Shown here: positions 54,986 through 64,000 of the stretch, one piece after another
Layout of the letters: every line of letters begins with the position of its first letter
Numbering within the stretch: position 1 is the first letter of the stretch
Assembly: GCF_005473905.2 (NCBI RefSeq)
Contig: NZ_CP061336.1
Coordinates: 914,501 to 978,500 of the forward strand
Direction of reading: 5' to 3'
Source of the DNA: Ruminiclostridium herbifermentans
GTDB taxonomy: Bacteria; Bacillota; Clostridia; Acetivibrionales; DSM-1351
Length of the DNA stretch: 64,000 bases
Position numbers and translations under genes: made by a program
The notes under the pieces: model-generated
Told to the model about the DNA's origin: nothing
The model's input: the letters and a program-made list of their open reading frames with translations, nothing else
Database searches by the model: none

Positions 54986-55456
54986 ATGGATTTAACAAAC
55001 TGTTATTCTGAATTAAAAGCTTCACTTGAAGCATTGAGTAAGGAAAATATAAACGATTTGTCTTATTTGCATGACAGAGTATTGGTTAAATTACAGTTGT
55101 TTATTTATACATACAAAATCGGAATAGAAGATTATAATAAGTTAAAAGTTACCTTGTCTTCAGAAATTGAAAACTTTGAAGCTAATGAATCAATAGCCAA
55201 GGATAACGGGAAATCATCATTGATAATTTCAGGGTTAGCTGTAATATTTATTTTGGTATCACTATTGGAAATGGGCGTTAGTGCAATAATTATTTATCTC
55301 TTATTTTTCGGAGGTATAGGATTTTTGTTGTGTTTAATGGATATATCTGCAACTGAACAGAGACTTGATAAAAGAAAAAAGGTCATATATAAAATGTGCT
55401 TAGAAATACTTGATAAAGAAAATATTGATATTGAGATGGGCATTAATTATGAATAA
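54986..55456 (+). CDS. Hypothetical two-span membrane protein
   Basis: 156 residues. A helical N-terminal part is followed by two adjacent membrane helices (LIISGLAVIFILVSLLEM and AIIIYLLFFGGIGFLLCLMD) and a charged C-terminal helix. No family recognised. The start is ATG 54986 with AGGAG ten bases upstream. It is transcribed alone between the GH10 and GH11 genes, and there is no evidence that it belongs to the carbohydrate system. Confidence 0.75.
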   Translation: MDLTNCYSELKASLEALSKENINDLSYLHDRVLVKLQLFIYTYKIGIEDYNKLKVTLSSEIENFEANESIAKDNGKSSLIISGLAVIFILVSLLEMGVSAIIIYLLFFGGIGFLLCLMDISATEQRLDKRKKVIYKMCLEILDKENIDIEMGINYE

Positions 55457-56123
55457 TTAATGCCGTTTTCACTTATTTAATGATATGTTATATTTGTCTT
55501 GAGATAGTTGAGCAGAGGAAATATCTCGAATTTCATATTTTCATATATGTTAGATCTGTGTTTGTTTGGCTGAGAATCAATTTTACGGTCAAAATCCCTT
55601 GTATGTTGCTTTTGCTCAAGTTATTATTTGGCACATATAGCAATATACAAACAGTCGCTTCTCTTAATTTTTCTTAATTAACTCAACTTTCTAATTAAAG
55701 TGTTCAACATGCAGTTTTTTTGTCGTGACAGTTGAGTCAATCTATTATTAATTCATATAATTCATAAACATAATGTTAATTAAGTACAAATATGTTTGTA
55801 GTATTCTCGTATGTGGGAAATTATTTCCTGTCGAAAAAACAGAAAATTTCTTAGAAAAGAAATTGGTATATAAATAAATCTCATCTCAAGCTTAGATTTT
55901 ATACTGATACGCCTCTAACTATAAATAACAGCCACTTTTATTTTTTGAATTTATGTTTGTGTGTGTGAAATTTTAACAAAAAACTATTAAATTATTGTGA
56001 AACTTATTGTGAGTTTCGTCTTAAAATTTATTGTGGACCGTGTTAAAATATGCTAGAATATGGTAGAATATGTTACTGCTCTAACATGTTCGATTATTGA
56101 AATAAGGGGAGGAGAGTGCAAAA
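55457..56123. other. Intergenic region before the GH11 gene
   Basis: No gene. A hairpin lies at about 55817-55848 (GAAATT...AATTTC). Three phased repeats occur at 56047-56076 (listed separately). The ribosome site GGGGAGGAG is at 56106-56114. Confidence 0.45.
56047..56076 (+). promoter_or_regulatory. Three 10-bp phased repeats upstream of the GH11 gene
   Basis: AATATGCTAG, AATATGGTAG and AATATGTTAC follow one another without gaps. A 10-bp period places them on the same DNA face, suggesting a protein-binding site 50 bp before the start codon. Confidence 0.45.
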
Positions 56124-58148
56124 ATGAACAAAAAATTGATGGTAATGTTTTCTATTCTAATGTGTTTTACCATCATATTGGCTGGAGTAGACGTGCAAGC
56201 CGCAATAACGCTTACTGGTAATGCAACTGGTAATATTGACGGCTACGACTATGAGCTATGGAAAGACAACGGAACCACTAGTATGACACTAAATGGTGGC
56301 GGTACTTTCAGCTGCTCATGGAGTAACATCAATAATGCGTTATTCCGCACAGGTAAAAAGTACGATGAGACTAAGACCTGGCAGGAACTTGGCAACATTA
56401 AATTAACTTACGCATGCGACTATCAGCCAAATGGAAATTCATATTTGTCTGTTTACGGATGGACAAGTAGTCCGCTTGTTGAGTATTACATAGTTGACAG
56501 TTGGGGGAACTGGAGACCACCCGGATCTCAATCAAAGGGGACAATAACTGTTGATGGTGCTGTGTATGATATATACCAGACAACTCGTGTAAATCAGCCT
56601 TCAATCAAGGGCACTGCAACCTTTGAACAGTATTGGAGTGTTCGTCAGCAGAAACGTACCAGTGGTACAATAACTGTTAGTGATCACTTTAAAGCTTGGG
56701 AAGCTAGAGGAATGAAAATGGGTAAGATGTATGAGGTATCAATGGTTGTTGAGGGATACCAGAGCAGTGGTAAAGCTAACATGACCAAAATGGTAATTGA
56801 GACTGATGATAATCCTAATACAGATCCTGACCCAGGTACAGATCCAAATCCAACTGAGAGAAGTGCCTTTTCAGCAATAGATTCATCAAGCTATAATGAT
56901 ACAAATTCTACAACCGTTAGGAAAATTGGAACAGATTCCGGAAATGGTGTAGGATACATTGAAAATGGTAACTATCTCGTATATAAAAATGTCGATTTTG
57001 GAACTGGTGCAGCTTCATTTAAAGCCCATGTTGCTAATGGAAATAATACAAGTACAACTATTCAATTGAGAACTGGCAGTTCAACAGGTACAATTATTGG
57101 TTCATTAACTGTGCCTAATACTGGCGGATGGGATACTTACAAGGACTTATCCACTACTGTTAGCGGTGTTTCAGGTGTAAAGGATTTATACCTTTGCTTT
57201 AATGGACCTGTTAACGTTGGAACATTCTCATTCAGTAAGAGTGGCGGCACAGATCCTGATCCTGATCCTGGACAACCAGGAAGTACAATATTACTTGGTG
57301 ATGTTGATGGAAGCGGTGCTGTAGATGCTCTTGACTATGCTGCTTACAAGCAGTATTTACTAGGACTAAAAGATTCCTTACCTGCAGCTGGTGATTGTGA
57401 TCAAAATGGTTCTATGGATGCTATTGACTTTGCTATGATAAAGCAACATCTTTTAGGACTAATTACGTTAGGCACAATAGAAGTTGGTGGTGGAAATTCA
57501 GGAGGAGGTACTGATCCTATAGATCCAACTAAAAAGCTTATTGCTTTAACTTTCGATGATGGTCCAGATGTAAATATGACACCAAGAGTTCTTGATAAAC
57601 TTGATAAGTATGGTGTTAAGGCTACTTTCATGATGATTGGACAAAACATTAATGCTTCAACTGCTTCATTAGTTAAAAGAATTAATGATGGCGGACATGA
57701 AATTGGAAATCATTCATGGGACTATCAAAGTATGAATAATATGTCTGCATCAGATATTAGAACAAAAATTGCTAATACTACTGCAGCTATAAAACAATAC
57801 TCAGGTCAAACACCTAAATTTTTCCGTGCACCAAATCTGGCATATAGCCAAACCTTGTACACAGCAGTTGATTTAACATTTGTACAGGGTGTTGTATGTA
57901 ATGACTGGGATCAATCTACATCTGCTCAAACAAGAGCAAATTTAGCATTACAGGGTGCTAGAGATGGGGCGATAATATTATTGCATGACAATCAACCAGC
58001 ACCACATCCTACTGCAGAAGCGTTGGATATAATAATTCCTACACTACAACAACAAGGTTACCAATTTGTAACTTTGAGTCAGTTGTTTGCAGCTAAGGGT
58101 GTTGATTTAAGCACTACTGGTGATAAGGTTTATACTTATGTTCCATAA
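56124..58148 (+). CDS. xynA: Bifunctional cellulosomal enzyme GH11-CBM6-dockerin-CE4
   Basis: 674 residues. Signal peptide to about DVQAA; GH11 xylanase (about 28-227) with nucleophile Glu120 in [12 protein letters not shown] and acid/base Glu210 in [11 protein letters not shown]6 (about 248-372); type I dockerin in the interior (about 391-450: [40 protein letters not shown]); C-terminal CE4/NodB acetyl-xylan esterase (about 470-660) with [26 protein letters not shown] and ILLHDN. It cuts xylan and removes acetyl groups. The module order equals XynA of A. thermocellus, hence the symbol. The start is ATG 56124 behind GGGGAGGAG. Confidence 0.96.
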   Translation: MNKKLMVMFSILMCFTIILAGVDVQAAITLTGNATGNIDGYDYELWKDNGTTSMTLNGGGTFSCSWSNINNALFRTGKKYDETKTWQELGNIKLTYACDYQPNGNSYLSVYGWTSSPLVEYYIVDSWGNWRPPGSQSKGTITVDGAVYDIYQTTRVNQPSIKGTATFEQYWSVRQQKRTSGTITVSDHFKAWEARGMKMGKMYEVSMVVEGYQSSGKANMTKMVIETDDNPNTDPDPGTDPNPTERSAFSAIDSSSYNDTNSTTVRKIGTDSGNGVGYIENGNYLVYKNVDFGTGAASFKAHVANGNNTSTTIQLRTGSSTGTIIGSLTVPNTGGWDTYKDLSTTVSGVSGVKDLYLCFNGPVNVGTFSFSKSGGTDPDPDPGQPGSTILLGDVDGSGAVDALDYAAYKQYLLGLKDSLPAAGDCDQNGSMDAIDFAMIKQHLLGLITLGTIEVGGGNSGGGTDPIDPTKKLIALTFDDGPDVNMTPRVLDKLDKYGVKATFMMIGQNINASTASLVKRINDGGHEIGNHSWDYQSMNNMSASDIRTKIANTTAAIKQYSGQTPKFFRAPNLAYSQTLYTAVDLTFVQGVVCNDWDQSTSAQTRANLALQGARDGAIILLHDNQPAPHPTAEALDIIIPTLQQQGYQFVTLSQLFAAKGVDLSTTGDKVYTYVP

Positions 58149-58178
58149 ATTTTAAACTTAATTATTAAGTAATATAAA

Positions 58179-58229
58179 TGAACCTATGTAATAGACTTTT
58201 AAAAGTTTATTTACATAGGTTCATTTTTT
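58179..58229 (+). terminator. Terminator of the GH11 gene
   Basis: TGAACCTATGTAA at 58179-58191 pairs perfectly with TTACATAGGTTCA at 58211-58223, followed by TTTTTT. A second GC-rich hairpin (GCGCCCagaatGGGCGC) lies at about 58232-58248. Confidence 0.85.
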
Positions 58230-58417
58230 ATGCGCCCAGAATGGGCGCTTTCTATGTCAATAGTGGGGGTAGACTTTAAACTTAATAATACAATATAAAT
58301 TTGGGTATCAATATAACTATTGCATATATTTTATCAAGAGTTTATTATTTCAGTAATAGATAATCTTTTGTTTTTTCTTCAAACATTATATTGAATATGA
58401 AAGGAAGTGAAACTCTT

Positions 58418-59326
58418 ATGGAAAACAATGATAAGGAATATCTAAAGAATGCTGGTGATTCAGATATTATAACAAGAGAGTATTTTGACTCATTACTGCT
58501 TGAAATGAGGCACATTGATTCTGTAATACCTTCAACTAAACTTGAATTGTATGGAGAGACATTTGACACGCCCATTATGACAGCTGCACTTTCTCACTTG
58601 AATAGAATACGCGAAAGAGGAATGGCAGAAATGGCAAAAGGAGCAGTATCAGCAAATGCTGTTAATTGGTCAGGTATGGGGGATGAAGCAGAACTTGAGG
58701 AAATTACAAAAACAGGTGCTCGAACAATTAAAATAATAAAGCCATATACTGATAACAATTATATTTTCAGGAGAATTGAACACGCAGAAAAATGTGGGGT
58801 TTTGGCGGTTGGAATGGATGTGGATCATTCCTTTGGAGAAAATGGAAAGTATGATAATGTCATGGGACATCAGATGTCTTCAAAATCATTACAGGAAATA
58901 AAGGAGTTTGTGAAAGCAACCAAGCTGCCATTTATAGTTAAAGGCGTACTTAGTGAGCAGGATGCATATAAATGCTTAGAAGCAGGTGTTCGTGGAATTG
59001 TAGTTTCTCATCATCATGGTATTATGAAGTATGCAGTGCCGCCATTAATGATATTACCTAAAATTGCAAAAGTTATTGATAATAAGATTCCAATTTTTGT
59101 AGACTGCGGAATTATTAGTGGCATGGATGTCTTTAAAGCACTTGCATTAGGCGCTACCGCAGTATCTGTTGGAAGGGCAATTATGGAACCGCTGCGAATG
59201 GAAGGCTCAGAAGGTGTTAAGAAGCAAATAGAAAAGATGACAGAAGAACTGGCAGGAGTAATGGCAAGGACTTGTACTCCTGATATTAAGCATATTGATT
59301 CATCAATTATTTGGCATAGAGGTTAA
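58418..59326 (+). CDS. FMN-dependent alpha-hydroxy-acid oxidase family protein
   Basis: 302 residues, shorter than the usual ~370. It has the TIM-barrel FMN core: IMTAALSHLN, VGMDVDHSFG, PFIVKGVLSEQDAYKCLEAG, VRGIVVSHHHG (catalytic His region), IFVDCGIISGMDVFKALALG and ATAVSVGRAIMEPL. The substrate, possibly lactate or glycolate, is inferred. The N-terminal segment is shortened, and the family's usual GGR between the active-site His and the end is replaced by SHHHG, so activity may differ. It starts at ATG 58418 behind AAGGAAGTG. The isomerase-like gene follows after 136 bp and may be co-regulated. Confidence 0.8.
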   Translation: MENNDKEYLKNAGDSDIITREYFDSLLLEMRHIDSVIPSTKLELYGETFDTPIMTAALSHLNRIRERGMAEMAKGAVSANAVNWSGMGDEAELEEITKTGARTIKIIKPYTDNNYIFRRIEHAEKCGVLAVGMDVDHSFGENGKYDNVMGHQMSSKSLQEIKEFVKATKLPFIVKGVLSEQDAYKCLEAGVRGIVVSHHHGIMKYAVPPLMILPKIAKVIDNKIPIFVDCGIISGMDVFKALALGATAVSVGRAIMEPLRMEGSEGVKKQIEKMTEELAGVMARTCTPDIKHIDSSIIWHRG

Positions 59327-59462
59327 CTTGAAAGTGTTTGAAAGAATCATTAGATTAGTTTATACTCAGATAATCAGGCTATTTATCTTGACGCTATTTT
59401 ATTTGAAAAAATCATAAAAATTAGTTTACTGGTAGAAGCAGTGATAAAAGGAGGTAATATTT

Positions 59463-60302
59463 ATGCGTATAGGCGGAGGAATCGAAAAACCATATAGTAA
59501 TCCTGAAGAATGGTATAAGCTTGTGAAGGAATTAGGCTATAGAGCAGTTCTGGCTCCAATAGATTACAAAGCTTCTAGTGAGGAGAAGAAGGAATATCTT
59601 AAATGTGTTAGGGAGCATGATCTAGTGATTGGTGAAGTGGGTATTTGGAAAAATGTATTATCAATAGATGACAAAGAGCGAAAAGAAGCCATAGATTTTA
59701 GTAAAAATCAGCTTGCATTGGCAGATGAACTTGAGGCATGTTGCTGTGTTAATATAACTGGAAGCAGAGGAGATATGTGGGATGGTTTTCATGAATCTAA
59801 TTATTCGAAAGACACGTATGCTCTAGTTGTGGATTCCATAAGAGATATAATAGATTCAGTCAAACCAGTAAGTACATTTTATACAGTTGAACCTATGCCA
59901 TGGATGATACCAGATTCACCAGAGCAGTATCTGCAATTAATTCAGGATGTGGATAGAAAAGCATTTGGGGTACACTTAGATTTCGTTAATATGATAAATA
60001 GCCCTAAAAAATATGTTTTATGTGATGAGTTTATTGAGGAGTGCTTTACAAAGCTGGGGAAATATATAAAGAGTATTCACGGAAAAGATGTTTGGATGGA
60101 AAATGCATATACAACATTAATCCATGAAACAATGCCCGGAAAAGGCAGAGTGAATTACCAGAAAGTAGCTAGACTATGTGAAGGGTTAGGAAAGGACATG
60201 CCTTTGTTTGTAGAGCATTTGCCTGATTTTGAAAGCTACAAACAGGCAGCAGATTATGTGAGAAAACAGGCAACATTAGCAGGAGTTAATACAGAGGGGT
60301 AG
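59463..60302 (+). CDS. Sugar phosphate isomerase/epimerase (xylose-isomerase-like TIM barrel)
   Basis: 279 residues of the AP-endonuclease-2/xylose-isomerase-like superfamily. Metal-binding elements are visible: IGEVGIWKN, TFYTVEPMPWMI (Glu), FGVHLDFVNMINSP (His and Asp), IKSIHGKDVWM (His) and VEHLPD near the end (Glu). It isomerises or epimerises a sugar or sugar acid; the substrate is unknown. The start is ATG 59463 behind AAAGGAGGT. Confidence 0.9.
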   Translation: MRIGGGIEKPYSNPEEWYKLVKELGYRAVLAPIDYKASSEEKKEYLKCVREHDLVIGEVGIWKNVLSIDDKERKEAIDFSKNQLALADELEACCCVNITGSRGDMWDGFHESNYSKDTYALVVDSIRDIIDSVKPVSTFYTVEPMPWMIPDSPEQYLQLIQDVDRKAFGVHLDFVNMINSPKKYVLCDEFIEECFTKLGKYIKSIHGKDVWMENAYTTLIHETMPGKGRVNYQKVARLCEGLGKDMPLFVEHLPDFESYKQAADYVRKQATLAGVNTEG

Positions 60303-60486
60303 ATTATACTATGCAAAATAAGTACAAAAAATAAGAAATGATATGTCATTGGATTTGATTATAAAATTATGCAAATTATCAATACTATGTTGGAAATTAC
60401 TGTAGTGAGGATGAACACTTATGCAGGTATGATTTTTAGAGTATGTAGTTGTATTGCAAATGGTTTATATACTTGTTGAATCATAG

Positions 60487-60521
60487 AAGGAGTCAATAGG
60501 GCAAAAATTGACTCCTTTTAT
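60487..60521 (+). terminator. Terminator of the isomerase gene
   Basis: AAGGAGTCAA at 60487-60496 pairs with TTGACTCCTT at 60508-60517 and is followed by TTATAAA. Confidence 0.75.
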
Positions 60522-60575
60522 AAAAATAAATAAAAAAGCTTTATGTGTGTCAAATAATCTGGTTTTATATGTACG

Positions 60576-61121
60576 TTATTTTAACAAATCAGCCAGATAA
60601 AATTCATCTTTTTCATGAGATTTTTTAATTCTTTTATACTCTTTTATCGATTCAACAAGGACTGAAATATTTTTACCAAAATAATCAGTATAGAACTTAG
60701 TTCTATTATCATATTTAACGCCATTATGTTTTATGTTTTGCTTAGCAAATTTCTTAGGACTAATAATAGACTTATCTTTGTTAAATTCATTAACCATATT
60801 TTCAGATATAATCAATAGCATCTCTAACTTGGGCTTAGTACAATATTTTCTTATAGTGTCGCTATTGATTTTATCCTTATATTCTTTAGGAATTTTCAAA
60901 GCATCACTTAATTTGTCTCCAATTCTTAAGACTTCTATTTTTTCTGAACCAGTGTACATATTTAAATATAACTTTATCTGCGTACTTTTATCAATCTGCC
61001 TTGCATGAAATGGAACAAGTCCAAGTAAATCCTCTTTTTTAAATTTCAACTTACCATGTTCTAATAGCAATCGGATTATTTCTTTTTCGTTTGGACCTTC
61101 GCACATTATTAGTTTTATCAT
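60576..61121 (-). CDS. TOPRIM/RloB-like partner of the AAA ATPase
   Basis: 181 residues. The N-terminus LIMCEGPNEKEIIRLLLE carries the conserved Glu of a TOPRIM-like or RloB-like nuclease fold; IGDKLSDALKIP and KPKLEMLLIISENM follow. A canonical DxD pair is not evident, so the assignment is tentative. Its start codon overlaps the stop of the ATPase gene by 4 bases (ATGA), which implies translational coupling and a joint function. Such ATPase/TOPRIM pairs (OLD, PARIS, AbiL types) are anti-phage systems; the role here is inferred. Confidence 0.65.
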   Translation of the reverse strand: MIKLIMCEGPNEKEIIRLLLEHGKLKFKKEDLLGLVPFHARQIDKSTQIKLYLNMYTGSEKIEVLRIGDKLSDALKIPKEYKDKINSDTIRKYCTKPKLEMLLIISENMVNEFNKDKSIISPKKFAKQNIKHNGVKYDNRTKFYTDYFGKNISVLVESIKEYKRIKKSHEKDEFYLADLLK

Positions 61122-62236
61122 TGTAGAAGTAACCCCTTAAGATTCATTAATTCATCATAATTGACAGCTGTGTTAAATGTGTTTTCGTAAAACTTTTTGC
61201 TTTTCAAAAGGTCAGTCCTTATGGAATATCTTTCATACATGTTATTGATTGTTATTTTTTTCTCTGAAGTTGTTATAAAGATATTATCACTTCTGTTTGT
61301 TAAATCCAATAATTCACAATAATGGGTAGTAAAAATGATTGATGAATTTTTTCGATTTACTGACTTATCTTTAAACAAAGAAATTAAGTTTTCAACTAAA
61401 GTCTTATGAAAATGGTTTTCAATTTCGTCAATTAGCAAATCGAACCCATACTTAAGTGCAGCTATTGCCGAAATGTAGACATACATTCCTTTTGTAGTTC
61501 CGCTTGAAAGCATATAAACTAATTCCTCATTTGAAAGAGTCTCTGTATTTCCTAAATAATTAATTTCAAAATGCGTTTCATCAATCATTTTTATAGTATT
61601 TATATTTTCATCGAATATACGTAAAATGGACATAAAAATATCATTAGAGATATCAAAAGTTTTTATAGATCTAAATAATAAGGAATATGATTCTGCCTCT
61701 CTCATATGGCAATCAAAAAAAATATTTCTGACATCAGCTTTTTTTAGTATAAAAAATACTGATGATATATCTTCTGGCAATTCTCCATCTAATTTGATTT
61801 CTTCAAAACCATCTTTTTCATAGATGTTTTTGATGTTTGACTTAAAGTATTTCTTTTTATAAATCCTCTGATCTTCAAAAATAGATCTATTCTCAAACAA
61901 TGAACTTTTTCTTAGCGTAGTTTTATAATTATAAATATAACCTTCAAAATAAAAAGTTATATCCAATAAAGTATTATCAAAATTGAAGAATTTTCTTTTC
62001 AGTCTGAATAGTGAAAGAATATCATAAGCTATCTCTAATAATTCAATTGCGGAGGTTTTACCTGATGCGTTTTTACCAACAATTGCAACTGTATTGAATC
62101 GGTAAAGCCCTTCGGCTATTTCTTGTAATTCATATTCCTTATCTTCCGAGGTCTTTTTAGATTTTGCAGTTAAATCAATAGTAAAATCATCAATGCAACC
62201 TTTATAATTACTAGCTCTTACTCTTAATAATTTCAC
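61118..62236 (-). CDS. AAA/ABC-type ATPase (OLD-like), first gene of a two-gene unit
   Basis: 372 residues. Walker A GKNASGKT (54-61), ABC signature LSSGTTKG (243-250), Walker B LLIDEIEN (267-274) and H-loop FTTH (His305) are all intact. The long insert between Walker A and the signature is helical. This is the AAA_21/SMC-like ATPase fold used in OLD, RloA and PARIS AriA defence proteins. The start is ATG 62236, and the gene overlaps the TOPRIM-like gene by 4 bases. It has no fused TOPRIM domain of its own, so the neighbouring gene probably supplies it. Confidence 0.85.
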   Translation of the reverse strand: MKLLRVRASNYKGCIDDFTIDLTAKSKKTSEDKEYELQEIAEGLYRFNTVAIVGKNASGKTSAIELLEIAYDILSLFRLKRKFFNFDNTLLDITFYFEGYIYNYKTTLRKSSLFENRSIFEDQRIYKKKYFKSNIKNIYEKDGFEEIKLDGELPEDISSVFFILKKADVRNIFFDCHMREAESYSLLFRSIKTFDISNDIFMSILRIFDENINTIKMIDETHFEINYLGNTETLSNEELVYMLSSGTTKGMYVYISAIAALKYGFDLLIDEIENHFHKTLVENLISLFKDKSVNRKNSSIIFTTHYCELLDLTNRSDNIFITTSEKKITINNMYERYSIRTDLLKSKKFYENTFNTAVNYDELMNLKGLLLQ

Positions 62237-62341
62237 ATTTTCCCTTCTTTCTAAGCTTGTTATAACATATTATATAGCGATATTAAAATAAAAACAACTT
62301 TTTTGTTTAAAATTTAGTGATATATATTATTATTTCAAATT

Positions 62342-62374
62342 TTGACATGTTTTATACATAAAACATGATATAAT
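62342..62374 (+). promoter_or_regulatory. 22-bp palindrome between promoter-like boxes
   Basis: CATGTTTTATACATAAAACATG at 62346-62367 is split here for reading: CATGTTTTAT, AC, ATAAAACATG, a perfect 10-bp dyad. TTGACA at 62342-62347 and TATAAT at 62369-62374 flank it with a 21-bp spacing, longer than ideal. It is a likely operator 110 bp upstream of the ATPase gene. Confidence 0.55.
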
Positions 62375-62381
62375 CAAATTT

Positions 62382-62465
62382 GTGGAAGAATTTGCTACGG
62401 CTGAAGTGATTAAAAGAAGAGATATCCCAATAAAAATTATGGAATACCTCTGTATAAAGATATAA
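62382..62465 (+). pseudogene. 27-codon frame resembling an Rrf2-type fragment
   Basis: GTG 62382 opens VEEFATAEVIKRRDIPIKIM and ends after EYLCIKI. The ATAEVIKRRDIPIKIMEYL part is like the recognition helix and following segment of Rrf2-family regulators (IPxKYLE), but the gene is far too short. It follows the palindrome on the plus strand and is probably a relic. Confidence 0.25.
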
Positions 62466-62498
62466 ACAACTATGCGTTATTATCTAAATGCAATCTAC

Positions 62499-64000
62499 TT
62501 ACTTCACCACTAATATTTCCTTTAGCAAGCTAGAGTCTCTAGAATCAGGGCCAACCATAATTTCAAATTCTCCAGGTTCTACAATGTATTTTTCATCAGG
62601 TGTTACCAGTGCTAAATCAGAAATTGAGAGATTTATAGATACAGTCTTTGTTTCACCTGCTTTAATAAACACTCTTGCAAACCCCTTTAGTTCCTTATCT
62701 GGAGTCATTATGGAACTTATCTTATCATTTATATAAAGCTGCACAATTTCAGTACCATCGTATTTACCTCTGTTTGTAACATTAACCTGTACAGTAATTG
62801 TATCATTTTTATTGCAAACCTTAGTAGACAAAACAAGGTTTGAATACTGATATTTTGTATAGGACAGCCCATATCCAAAGGGATAAAGTGCATTTTTATC
62901 AGGAAGGTCAACATATTTGGGACTGTGCCAACCAGACAATTGATTGTAGTAAACAGGTGTTTGTCCGCTATGATAGGGGAAGGAAATAGAAAGCTTTCCA
63001 CTGGGAATAAATTCACCATATAAAAGTTCTGCGGTAGCTTTTCCGCCTAATATTCCAGAGTTGAAGGTTTCAACTATAGCATCAGCATTTCTATATAGCC
63101 ATGGAATAGATAAAGGTTTTCCATTTACCAATATGACAATTAAAGGTTTACCAAGGGATTTTAAAGCCTTAAGGAGTTCTAGTTGGGAACCAGATAAGTC
63201 CAAGTTTGCTCTATCCTTGAATTCACCATTTTGCTCTACACAGTCACCAACAACTGCTATTATTGCATCGCAATCTGAAACTGTGGTAACAGCGCCTTCA
63301 ATATCATGTTCGTCAGTCAATAAATCACAGCCTTTGTGATATGCCACCTCAATACCACGTGAAGCAGATAACTCGGTAATGCCCTTTAGCATTGTGTAAT
63401 ATTCAAAATTAGGAACAGCGTCAGGTTTAGGGTCGGGGTGAGTGAAAAAAGTCCAATCTCCAAATTGTGCTTTTAAATTATCTGCATTTGGACCAATTAC
63501 TGCAAGCTTTTTAATTTCGTTATTTCTATTCAGAGGAAGAATATTTTTGCTGTTTTTAAGTAAAACTAAGGATTCTCTTGTAAGTTCAAGATTTACCTGT
63601 TGATGCTCTTTACAAGAAATAACTTCCCTGCTCACATAACCACTTCTTTTTTTGGTATCAAATAGACCCATTGAAAATTTTAAGGACAAAATTCTCCCTA
63701 CTGCTTCATCAATTAGGGACTCAGAAAGTAAACCTGATTTAACAAGTTCTATTGTTGCCTCATAGAAGTCGTTTGTAGCCATAATCATGTCATTTCCAGC
63801 TTCTACAGACTTTTTGGATGCATCACTTATATCGGGGGATACCTTTTGCAGAGTTATAAGGCTTCCTGTGTTATTATAATCCGTTACTACAAAGCCTTCA
63901 AAACCAAGCTCTTCCTTTAATATTTCACGAAGCAGCTTCTTATTTACAGCCATTGGTACGCCATCAATAGACTGATAGCCAGTCATAAAGGTTGCACAAC
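62499..64000 (-). CDS. GH3 beta-glucosidase/xylosidase, 5' end outside the window
   Basis: At least 500 residues; the N-terminal part lies beyond 64000, as the reading frame stays open through the window edge. Visible are the end of the (beta/alpha)8 domain with GFEGFVVTDYNN (nucleophile Asp), the alpha/beta sandwich domain (KKLAVIGPNADNLKAQFGDW, VGDCVEQNGEFKDRANLDLS with the candidate acid/base Glu) and a C-terminal fibronectin III-like domain (YPFGYGLSYTKYQYSNL, VNVTNRGKYDGTEIVQLYI). There is no dockerin at the C-terminus. Likely intracellular hydrolysis of cello- or xylo-oligosaccharides supplied by the secreted enzymes. Confidence 0.93.
   Translation of the reverse strand, partial: CATFMTGYQSIDGVPMAVNKKLLREILKEELGFEGFVVTDYNNTGSLITLQKVSPDISDASKKSVEAGNDMIMATNDFYEATIELVKSGLLSESLIDEAVGRILSLKFSMGLFDTKKRSGYVSREVISCKEHQQVNLELTRESLVLLKNSKNILPLNRNNEIKKLAVIGPNADNLKAQFGDWTFFTHPDPKPDAVPNFEYYTMLKGITELSASRGIEVAYHKGCDLLTDEHDIEGAVTTVSDCDAIIAVVGDCVEQNGEFKDRANLDLSGSQLELLKALKSLGKPLIVILVNGKPLSIPWLYRNADAIVETFNSGILGGKATAELLYGEFIPSGKLSISFPYHSGQTPVYYNQLSGWHSPKYVDLPDKNALYPFGYGLSYTKYQYSNLVLSTKVCNKNDTITVQVNVTNRGKYDGTEIVQLYINDKISSIMTPDKELKGFARVFIKAGETKTVSINLSISDLALVTPDEKYIVEPGEFEIMVGPDSRDSSLLKEILVVK

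Overview
The window is AT-rich DNA from an anaerobic, cellulolytic Firmicute. Five secreted proteins or enzymes carry dockerin or cohesin-type modules. Two module orders, GH11-CBM6-dockerin-CE4 and GH5-CBM11-dockerin, match those known from the Acetivibrio (Clostridium) thermocellus / A. cellulolyticus group. The strong Shine-Dalgarno sites, Clostridium-type families (EFR1 ferrodoxin, DUF1858, split hemerythrin proteins) and tmRNA also fit. The clade is inferred from module architecture only; no species is claimed.

Layout. 1-4.4 kb: housekeeping genes (DUF402, PHP phosphoesterase, smpB) and a cysteine-rich protein. 4.4-17.5 kb: ssrA (tmRNA) followed by a tyrosine integrase and a long accessory region. 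This looks like a decayed integrative/conjugative element. It holds intact cargo (Fic protein, RHH regulator, secreted cysteine peptidase, lipoproteins, a PD-(D/E)XK-like protein) and many gene wrecks: a VirB4-type ATPase fragment, a serine-recombinase tail, RhuM with a nonsense codon joined to half a PIN domain, a frameshifted HEAT-repeat gene and a broken hypothetical gene. 17.8-19.0 kb: a Kelch-FN3-cohesin-like surface protein. 19.7-25 kb: a 1219-residue SIR2-TPR protein, an EFR1 ferrodoxin and DUF1801. 25-28.5 kb: an AraC regulator divergent from a GH5-CBM11-dockerin cellulase with a long repeat-containing leader. 28.8-33 kb: a 1250-residue polymorphic toxin with an eCIS-type DUF4157 domain and a small putative immunity gene. 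33.8-37.1 kb: a LacI regulator, a large palindromic (possibly noncoding RNA) element and a CE1 esterase. 37.8-46.9 kb: 3-methyladenine glycosylase, a Tet(M)-like GTPase fused to a Rae1/NYN nuclease, a 65-bp tandem repeat, isochorismatase, a PNPOx-like protein, RtcB, and a four-gene hemerythrin/DUF1858 operon. 47-58.1 kb: a CE1-CBM6-dockerin esterase, PepD, a prophage peptidase-G2 wreck, a GH10-dockerin xylanase, a membrane protein and the GH11-CBM6-dockerin-CE4 enzyme. 58.4-64 kb: an FMN hydroxy-acid oxidase relative, a TIM-barrel isomerase, an AAA ATPase/TOPRIM-like gene pair and a GH3 glucosidase/xylosidase cut by the window edge.

How the genes work together. The glycoside hydrolases and esterases form a scattered xylan/cellulose-degrading set (GH5, GH10, GH11+CE4, two CE1, GH3), most carrying dockerins for assembly onto a scaffoldin not encoded here. 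Several loci look like conflict systems: SIR2-TPR, the ATPase/TOPRIM pair, the DUF4157 toxin with immunity, and the Fic and PD-(D/E)XK genes. The best candidates for something new are the orphan DUF4157 toxin, the SIR2-TPR gene, the ATPase/TOPRIM pair and the ~260-bp structured element at 35.0-35.3 kb.
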